A stretch of 64,000 bases of DNA from contig NZ_NBOE01000012.1 in the NCBI RefSeq assembly GCF_002104515.1, positions 83,828 through 147,827 of the forward strand, given 5' to 3'. A model generated the notes under the pieces. It did no database searches. It saw only the letters and a list, made by a program, of their open reading frames with translations, and had not been told where the DNA came from. The translations under genes and the position numbers were made by a program. Source of the DNA: Colwellia polaris (GTDB taxonomy: Bacteria > Pseudomonadota > Gammaproteobacteria > Enterobacterales > Alteromonadaceae). The stretch's first letter is position 1. Each line of letters begins with the position of its first letter. Below, in pieces: positions 58,550-64,000 of the stretch.

Positions 58550-60134
58550 AATGCAGTTAGTTAATGGCGCCCAAACACTACAAGAAAATGTGCACAAAGA
58601 CCGCGTTAACATTGTTTGGTTAAAGCGTGATTTAAGACTAAGCGATCACGAACCTCTTGCAGAATCTACGCAAGCGGGATTAACACTTTTATATTACGCA
58701 TTTGAACCTTTATTAATCGATGATCCTCATTATGAAGAGCGACATTGGCGGTTTATTTGGCAATCAATTCAAGACCTCAATATTCAACTATCGCCATATA
58801 ACACTAGAGTTTATGTTTATTATGGTGATGCAATAGATGGCTTGAATGAAATTAAGAAAATTTTTAAAGTGGCGAATTTATATAGCCACGAAGAAGTAGG
58901 GCTATTATCTACCTTCAACCGAGACAAAGACGTAAAAAATTGGTGTAAAACACAGAATATTACTTGGTTTGAAAGTGCCACAGGTGCAGTAATGCGCGGC
59001 ATGAAAAACAGAAACCAATGGGATAGTCATTGGCAAACAATAATGAAAGCTGAGTTGAGTCAGGCTGTTTTATCATCATCAGGATTAGTGAGTGCTGAAA
59101 AGCTAGCAAGCTTGCCTGAATTTATTTTACCTGTTTCATGGACTCAGCCGAACAAGTTTATGCTAAAGGGCGGTGAAACATGGGCACATAAAATGTTGCA
59201 ATCATTCTTTGCTGAGCGTGGCAAAAACTATCAATATGATATTTCGAAACCACATGAAAGTCGCAAAAGTTGTTCACGTTTATCGCCTTATTTAGCTTGG
59301 GGAAATATCAGTGTACGCCAGTTTTACCAAAGCATTTTATTGAAAAGAACTGAAAAGGGCTGGAAACGCTCTCTTGATGCAGTGGCTTCTCGCTTGCATT
59401 GGCATTGTCATTTTATACAAAAATTTGAAAGCGAACATCAAATGCAGTGGCGGCCCGTTAACAAAGCTTATAGCGAGTTAACCTATCCTAAAGTTCATCT
59501 TGGCCTTACTATTGAAGAGCGACTAATAAAATGGCAACAAGGTGAAACCGGCTATCCGTTAGTCGATGCATGCATGTTATGTCTAGTAAAAACTGGCTAT
59601 ATAAACTTTAGAATGCGAGCAATGTTAGTTAGTTTTCTATGCCACCACTTATTACTCGATTGGCGTTTAGGTGTTACTCATTTAGCCAAGCTATTTCTCG
59701 ACTTTGAGCCAGGTATTCATTATCCACAATTTCAAATGCAGTCAGGGGTAACCGGTACTAACATTATTCGAGTCTATAACCCCGTAAAGCAGTCATTAGA
59801 AAAAGATACACAAGGCACATTTATTAGAACATGGTTGCCGAGTTTATCTGAAATACCAAATGAAATGATCCACACACCTTGGGACTTAACGCCTATGGAA
59901 CAACAGCTTTATCAGTGCCAATTAGGCGTAGATTATCCGTTGCCTATAATAGATATAAACGAAGCTGGGAAAATTGCTCGCGACTTGTTATGGAGCTTTC
60001 AAAAGCGAATAGACACAAGTAAAGAAAGCCAACGTATTTTATCAAAGCATGTGCGTAGAACTAAAAAATCGAGTAAAGCATCGCTATTAACAAAAGGCAA
60101 GAAAGACAAAAAAGATAAAAAAGCGATGAGTTAG
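58539..60134 (+). CDS. Cryptochrome/photolyase-like FAD protein of an atypical subfamily
   Basis: This protein of about 531 residues has the superfamily N-terminus (VNIVWLKRDLRLSDHEPL) and FAD domain (RLSPYLAWGNIS, SRLHWHCHFIQKFE). In place of the usual photolyase C-terminal WQWAAGTGAD...FRIFNP it has QSGVTGTNIIRVYNP. It ends in a lysine-rich tail (KGKKDKKDKK) that may contact nucleic acid. Its activity (repair or signalling) is unknown. The ATG at 58539 overlaps the DASH stop; further ATGs at 58503 and 58551 are possible. Confidence 0.8.
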   Translation: MATEMQLVNGAQTLQENVHKDRVNIVWLKRDLRLSDHEPLAESTQAGLTLLYYAFEPLLIDDPHYEERHWRFIWQSIQDLNIQLSPYNTRVYVYYGDAIDGLNEIKKIFKVANLYSHEEVGLLSTFNRDKDVKNWCKTQNITWFESATGAVMRGMKNRNQWDSHWQTIMKAELSQAVLSSSGLVSAEKLASLPEFILPVSWTQPNKFMLKGGETWAHKMLQSFFAERGKNYQYDISKPHESRKSCSRLSPYLAWGNISVRQFYQSILLKRTEKGWKRSLDAVASRLHWHCHFIQKFESEHQMQWRPVNKAYSELTYPKVHLGLTIEERLIKWQQGETGYPLVDACMLCLVKTGYINFRMRAMLVSFLCHHLLLDWRLGVTHLAKLFLDFEPGIHYPQFQMQSGVTGTNIIRVYNPVKQSLEKDTQGTFIRTWLPSLSEIPNEMIHTPWDLTPMEQQLYQCQLGVDYPLPIIDINEAGKIARDLLWSFQKRIDTSKESQRILSKHVRRTKKSSKASLLTKGKKDKKDKKAMS

Positions 60135-60149
60135 AGAGAGAAAACATCA

Positions 60150-60302
60150 ATGCATAAAAAATTATTCTTACCCGCTAAATCGTGCCTTACCTGTAAACGA
60201 GATTTTATATGGCGTAAAAAATGGCAAGGGTGTTGGGAGCACGTACTTTATTGTTCTGAACGATGCAGGCGTAACAAACTAAAGCCTGATAGTGCAAAGT
60301 AA
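60150..60302 (+). CDS. DUF2256 zinc-ribbon-like small protein
   Basis: This 50-residue protein is MHKKLFLPAKSCLTCKRDF, then IWRKKWQGCWEHVLYCSERCRRNK. The CxxC pairs (CLTC and CSERC) and WRKKW are the DUF2256 hallmark. The family is of unknown function and often adjacent to cryptochrome/photolyase genes, exactly as here. It lies 15 bases after the second photolyase gene, with GAGAGAG about 9 bases before the ATG. Confidence 0.88.
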   Translation: MHKKLFLPAKSCLTCKRDFIWRKKWQGCWEHVLYCSERCRRNKLKPDSAK

Positions 60303-60394
60303 GTGTACGGCGAAGTTATGATAAGTAGAGCTAAATAGGTTTAGTTAGGCTCCGTAGAAATTGAAATAATAAATTAATATTATAAGGGTGATTT

Positions 60395-61945
60395 ATGAAG
60401 GCCAAGCAGCTCAGACTTTTATTGGGTGATCAGTTAAATGCTAAGCATAGTTGGTTTGAGCATGTTGATGCCAATGTTGTCTATGTAATAGCTGAGCTGC
60501 ATCAAGAAGCTAACTACGCTAAACACCATATTCAAAAAATAACGGCTTTTTTTGCCGCGATGGCTGATTTTGCACGTTATCTTGAACATGAAGGGCATCA
60601 GGTTTGTTATTTAACATTAGATGACACAGATAAATATCAAGATCTTCCTGCGCTGATTTTGGCCTTAACATCAAACTATGGCTGCGAAAGCTTTACCTTT
60701 CAACGACCCGATGAATATCGTTTGCGTGCACAATTAAACGCTATGAAAAATCAACATTCACTTAATGTTGTTGAAGTCGATAGTGAGCACTTTTTGTTAC
60801 CATTTGAAGAGTTACCTGAGCATTTTCAAAAATCGACACACGTTCGAATGGAAAACTTTTATCGTTATATGCGAAAGCGTTTTTCAATTCTGATGAATGG
60901 CACAAAACCGGAAGGTGATGCGTGGAATTTTGATGCCAATAATAGGAAGTCATTTAAAAAGGCTGACCTTAAAGCTATTCCAAAGCCATTGGTCTTCGAT
61001 AACGACGCTAGTGAATATTTACAGCGAATAAAAGATCATAAAATTACGACTATTGGTCAGCAAGCTTCTACTGTGCCTTACCCTATCAATCGTGAGCAGT
61101 CATTGTCGTTGTTAGACTTTTTTTGTCGGTATCAATTAGCTAATTTTGGTAATTTTCAAGATGCTATGACTATCGCTTCGCCTTACGCTTGGAGTCTATA
61201 TCATTCACGGCTGAGTTTTTCACTTAACTGTAAAATGTTAAGTCCTATAGAGGTTATTGAAACTGCTCTTAACACCTATGAAAAATCAGAAGGCGCTATA
61301 ACGCTAGCTCAAATTGAAGGCTTTATACGCCAAATTTTAGGTTGGCGAGAATACGTTAGGGGTATGTATTGGTTAAATATGCCTGATTACGCCGAGCAAA
61401 ATTTTTTAGCTGCTAATCGAGACTTACCTGACTTCTTTTGGCATGGTGAAACTAAAATGTTGTGCTTAAAAAGTGCAATAACACAATCACTAGATCACGC
61501 CTATGCACACCATATTCAACGCTTAATGATCACCGGTAACTTTGCTCTGCTAGCAGGAATATCGCCAAACCAAGTAGATGAGTGGTATTTAGGCATATAC
61601 ATAGATGCTATTGAATGGGTAGAGCTACCAAATACCCGCAGTATGGCACTTTTTGCTGACGGTGGTTGGATTGCCACAAAGCCATACGCAGCAAGCGGTA
61701 ACTATGTGAATAAAATGAGTGACTACTGCAAGGGCTGTCAATATAACGTGAAAGAAAAAATTGGCCCAAACGCATGCCCACTGAATAGTTTGTACTGGAA
61801 CTTTATTGATCATAATTACGACCAGTTCTCGAACAACCAGAGAATGAGTTTCCCCGTTCGTAATTGGGATAAAATGGCACCTGAACAAAAACAAGAAATA
61901 AGACAGAAAGCAGCTGAGTTGTTGAATAATTTAAATGAGATATAG
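60395..61945 (+). CDS. Iron-sulfur bacterial cryptochrome/(6-4) photolyase (FeS-BCP)
   Basis: This 516-residue PhrB/CryB-type protein begins MKAKQLRLLLGDQLN. The four [4Fe-4S] cysteines are C357, C445, C448 and C461, all shifted by the same 7 residues relative to Agrobacterium PhrB (350, 438, 441, 454), as known from that family. The YRYMRKRFSILM motif is present. The family repairs (6-4) photoproducts and can signal. GGGTGAT precedes the ATG. Gene order suggests one light-response operon with the three genes upstream. Confidence 0.93.
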   Translation: MKAKQLRLLLGDQLNAKHSWFEHVDANVVYVIAELHQEANYAKHHIQKITAFFAAMADFARYLEHEGHQVCYLTLDDTDKYQDLPALILALTSNYGCESFTFQRPDEYRLRAQLNAMKNQHSLNVVEVDSEHFLLPFEELPEHFQKSTHVRMENFYRYMRKRFSILMNGTKPEGDAWNFDANNRKSFKKADLKAIPKPLVFDNDASEYLQRIKDHKITTIGQQASTVPYPINREQSLSLLDFFCRYQLANFGNFQDAMTIASPYAWSLYHSRLSFSLNCKMLSPIEVIETALNTYEKSEGAITLAQIEGFIRQILGWREYVRGMYWLNMPDYAEQNFLAANRDLPDFFWHGETKMLCLKSAITQSLDHAYAHHIQRLMITGNFALLAGISPNQVDEWYLGIYIDAIEWVELPNTRSMALFADGGWIATKPYAASGNYVNKMSDYCKGCQYNVKEKIGPNACPLNSLYWNFIDHNYDQFSNNQRMSFPVRNWDKMAPEQKQEIRQKAAELLNNLNEI

Positions 61946-62318
61946 CACTAATTTTTTCTTCGTTTAATTGTGAAGAGTTACATCAGGGCTGCCGGGAATT
62001 TTCATCAACACTGTCACCTAATAACATTAACTGTGACCGCTGAATAACATTAGGTTTACCACCAGTAATAATGTTCACAACTTTCACTCAGTCAGCATTA
62101 GCTGTTTGTTAGGTTTACGACAGCAGGTAGCCAATAGCCGACATTAGCTTTTGTTAATTTATAAACACATTAGGGGGGAGTTTTAACTACAAATAACTAT
62201 ATGTTTCATGGACTGATTTCAGGTCATAGCGGCCAGTTTCTTCATCTTAGAATGCTAATTTTACTTGTTGTTCGCCTCAGGGCGTGTTGTTATATATGCT
62301 TTGCATATTAGCTGTCTT
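61946..62318. other. Intergenic region with nothing recognised
   Basis: This is 373 AT-rich bases at a convergent junction. No ORF, no clear terminator and no repeat array was found. Confidence 0.45.
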
Positions 62319-62906
62319 TTATGACACTAAAGTAACCGCTGTACCAGAAGCTACAACCATTAACATTCCATTTTTACCACCACCAGATAATTCTTGGTAA
62401 TCTAAATCTATAGAAATAACAGCATCGGCACCAATCAATAAAGCTTCTTTTCTTAACTCTCTCATAACAACCTTTCGGGCATCTCTTAATACATTTTGGG
62501 TCGCATTACTTCTTCCCCCAACGATATCTCGAACGGACGAAAATAAATCCTTAAAGATATTCATTCCATAAACTACTTCAGCAGTAATAACGTCTACTTC
62601 ATGCTTTATATCTTGTTGAGCTACAACAAATGATGTTGTTAAAATAATTTTGTTTGATTCTTTTTCAATGTCTTCTTCTGAAACCTCTGACCAATCGGTA
62701 GTTTCTTTTGCTAGTTTAATATTTTCTATATATTGCTGCTCTGGAGTAAGGGAAGCTATTAGTTCTTTTCTTTCTTCGCTTTTCTTGGCTTGAACAAAGA
62801 AATCATATTTTTCACTTTCAGTGAAAGGTCTTACGCACCTCCAACAGGCAGGTTCTAGCATGTTGTTTTTTTCTTTGCACTTCGGACAAGTAAATAACTC
62901 TGACAT
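62319..62906 (-). CDS. Zinc-ribbon plus YbjQ/UPF0145-like protein
   Basis: This 195-residue protein starts at the ATG 62906 with AGGA 9 bases upstream; the frame extension to 63104 runs into repeats. The N-terminal CPKCKEKN...CWRC is a zinc ribbon. The C-terminal part ([37 protein letters not shown]) is the YbjQ fold, of unknown function. Confidence 0.8.
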   Translation of the reverse strand: MSELFTCPKCKEKNNMLEPACWRCVRPFTESEKYDFFVQAKKSEERKELIASLTPEQQYIENIKLAKETTDWSEVSEEDIEKESNKIILTTSFVVAQQDIKHEVDVITAEVVYGMNIFKDLFSSVRDIVGGRSNATQNVLRDARKVVMRELRKEALLIGADAVISIDLDYQELSGGGKNGMLMVVASGTAVTLVS

Positions 62907-63042
62907 AACTAATATTCCTTTAAGTAGTTTATAGACATTTACGTCCAAACTTTTGCACGTACCAACGCTTTGATAAGCGGCAATAAAATTGTTAGCTAAA
63001 ATAAGCGAGGTACGAGCAAAAGCCAACTGTTTTTGTCCGTTT

Positions 63043-63114
63043 GACTCCTTATTGAGCCACCCATAATGACTCCTTATTGAGCGACTCCTTATTAGGCCAC
63101 CCATAATAACTTGT
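63043..63114. repeat. Short direct repeats, copies A, B and C
   Basis: GACTCCTTATTGAGCCACCC plus ATAAT is at 63043-63067. A 15-base partial copy is at 63068-63082, and a 32-base copy at 63083-63114. The last matches 63687-63718 with one mismatch. Confidence 0.9.
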
Positions 63115-63492
63115 GTGCGAGCGTTAACGAACAGAAATTGGGGGATTGCGATGAGTAAACAAATTGCTAGCCTTAACCGATGCCTACGAGGATGGGGAAA
63201 CTATTTCCTGATAGCAAACGGTTATCAGTTATGTGTCGATTTAGATCAATGGATCCGTCGAAGAATACGCATGTGTTATTGGCGACAATGGCACATGCCA
63301 AGAACCAAAGTGAAAAATCTATTAAAACGCGGTGTTCCACTCGCATTAGCGCTGAGCTGTGGAGCGACAAGAAAAGGTGTTTGGCGTAGTGCGAAAACTA
63401 AAGGAATAAACTTAGCATTAAGCAACGAATATTTAGCTAAGGCAGGCTTAGTGTCACTAAGGGATATCTGGATTAAAATCCATCATGGTTAA
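63115..63492 (+). pseudogene. 3' remnant of a group II intron maturase gene
   Basis: This is a frame of about 125 codons, homologous to the C-terminal maturase region of group II intron proteins ([49 protein letters not shown]-like GVWRSA). The reverse transcriptase domain is missing, so it cannot splice or move by itself. It starts exactly after direct repeat C. Confidence 0.88.
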
Positions 63493-63563
63493 TGAACCGC
63501 CCTGTGCGGAGCCGCATGCAGGGTGGTGTGGGGCTGGAGGGGAGAAACCTCCGGCTACTCGAT
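63493..63563 (+). ncRNA. Group II intron domains V and VI remnant
   Basis: Domain V is at 63496-63527: ACCGCCCTG pairs with CAGGGTGGT, with an inner TGCG/CGCA stem. Domain VI follows (GGCTGGAGG with CCTCCGGCT). The intron end is placed at CTACTCGAT, 63563. The form resembles bacterial class C introns. Confidence 0.82.
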
Positions 63564-63686
63564 TTATACGTCGATTGCTTCACATTCCCAATTTTCCATA
63601 TTGGCTTTAAATGTAGTTATAAAAATTATTGCTAGAGCCAAAATACCTAGCACTACACTTACCCAAATTGGGATTAATTTTTGGGA
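63564..63686 (-). pseudogene. 3' fragment of a membrane-protein gene
   Basis: A minus-strand open frame reads SQKLIPIWVSVVLGILALAI then IFITTFKANMENWECEAIDV and stops. It has a convincing membrane helix and tail, but no start: the frame is cut off where direct repeat D begins, where an in-frame stop lies. Its stop codon directly abuts the intron 3' end. Confidence 0.45.
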
Positions 63687-63718
63687 GACTCCTTATTAAG
63701 CCACCCATAATAACTTGT
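63687..63718. repeat. Short direct repeat, copy D
   Basis: It matches copy C (63083-63114) over 32 bases with one mismatch, and brackets the intron fragment. It sits about 57 bases before the transposase gene. Confidence 0.9.
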
Positions 63719-63774
63719 TCATATTTTTATGAGTAAACTACACTTAGTTCACAATTTTAAATGTGGTGATTATT

Positions 63775-64000
63775 ATGCCTAAACCTCGTTCTCAACAAAT
63801 CAGTTTAACCGATACGCCGAATTATCATATTTGTAGTCGCACCGTTCGCAAGGCCTTTTTATGCGGTGTTGACAAAGAAACCGGCGTTAGTTATGAGCAC
63901 AGGCGTAGCTGGATTGAAAAGCGTATATTTCAATTAGCTCAGGTGTTTGCCATTGATATTTGTGCTCATGCTGTGATGAATAATCACTTACACCTCGTTC
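63775..64000 (+). CDS. REP-associated (Y1) transposase, N-terminal part
   Basis: An open frame from ATG 63775 runs off the window after 75 codons. It has the RAYT/IS200-like start (SLTDTPNYHICSRTVRKAFLCG) and the HUH-type metal motif in AVMNNHLHLV. These single-strand transposases act on REP palindromes and often exist in one copy per genome. The family usually has about 300 residues, so most is outside the window. Confidence 0.85.
   Translation, partial: MPKPRSQQISLTDTPNYHICSRTVRKAFLCGVDKETGVSYEHRRSWIEKRIFQLAQVFAIDICAHAVMNNHLHLV

Noticed and set aside
63115..63563. Active group II intron
   Set aside because: The 5' ribozyme domains and reverse transcriptase are missing.

Overview
The window reads as chromosome of a marine gammaproteobacterium of the order Alteromonadales, most likely Colwelliaceae (Colwellia or Thalassotalea type). 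That placement rests on low GC, protein families and gene order; I had no database to confirm it. No rRNA, tRNA, prophage or CRISPR array was seen. Most of the window is housekeeping chromosome, with small repeats and mobile fragments between genes and an accessory right edge.

0-9.8 kb: a methionine module. metR is divergent from a TauE/SafE permease, followed by mesX-mesD, a folate-independent methionine synthase pair. Exact MetR boxes lie in front of both metR and mesX. Then come a haem-containing lipoprotein cis/trans fatty acid isomerase (cti) bracketed by two copies of a small inverted-repeat element, an AEC transporter and a DUF3016 protein.

9.8-35 kb: epmB/efp, then a block following the E. 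coli order yadG-yadH ... panC-panB-folK-pcnB-gluQ-dksA-sfsA-thpR-hrpB-mrcB. panD is absent from it; its job is probably done by the PLP enzyme PanP, encoded beside panC. Genes not in the E. coli order include pepB, a secreted protein, a STAS-like protein, a SEC-C protein and an out-of-context miaA. pcnB appears to start at an AUU codon.

35-41 kb: dolP-diaA-yraN-lpoA divergent from rsmI (conserved cell-envelope cluster), a glutathione S-transferase, and rnpB (RNase P RNA) with promoter and terminator.

41-57 kb: a ToxR/CadC-type membrane regulator divergent from a GlyGly-CTERM surface protein, several small conserved genes, a long PutA for proline catabolism, and a large TonB-dependent receptor behind a 1.5 kb intergenic region.

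57-62 kb: a light-response and DNA-repair cluster of three different cryptochrome/photolyase families plus a 50-residue DUF2256 protein.

62-64 kb: a YbjQ-like protein, then a junk-like junction made of short direct repeats, the 3' end of a group II intron, a decapitated membrane-protein gene and the start of a REP-associated (Y1) transposase running off the window.

The most notable unexplained structures are a 231-bp MITE-like family (three copies, with target duplications) and 7-bp-periodic repeat arrays found at convergent gene ends.
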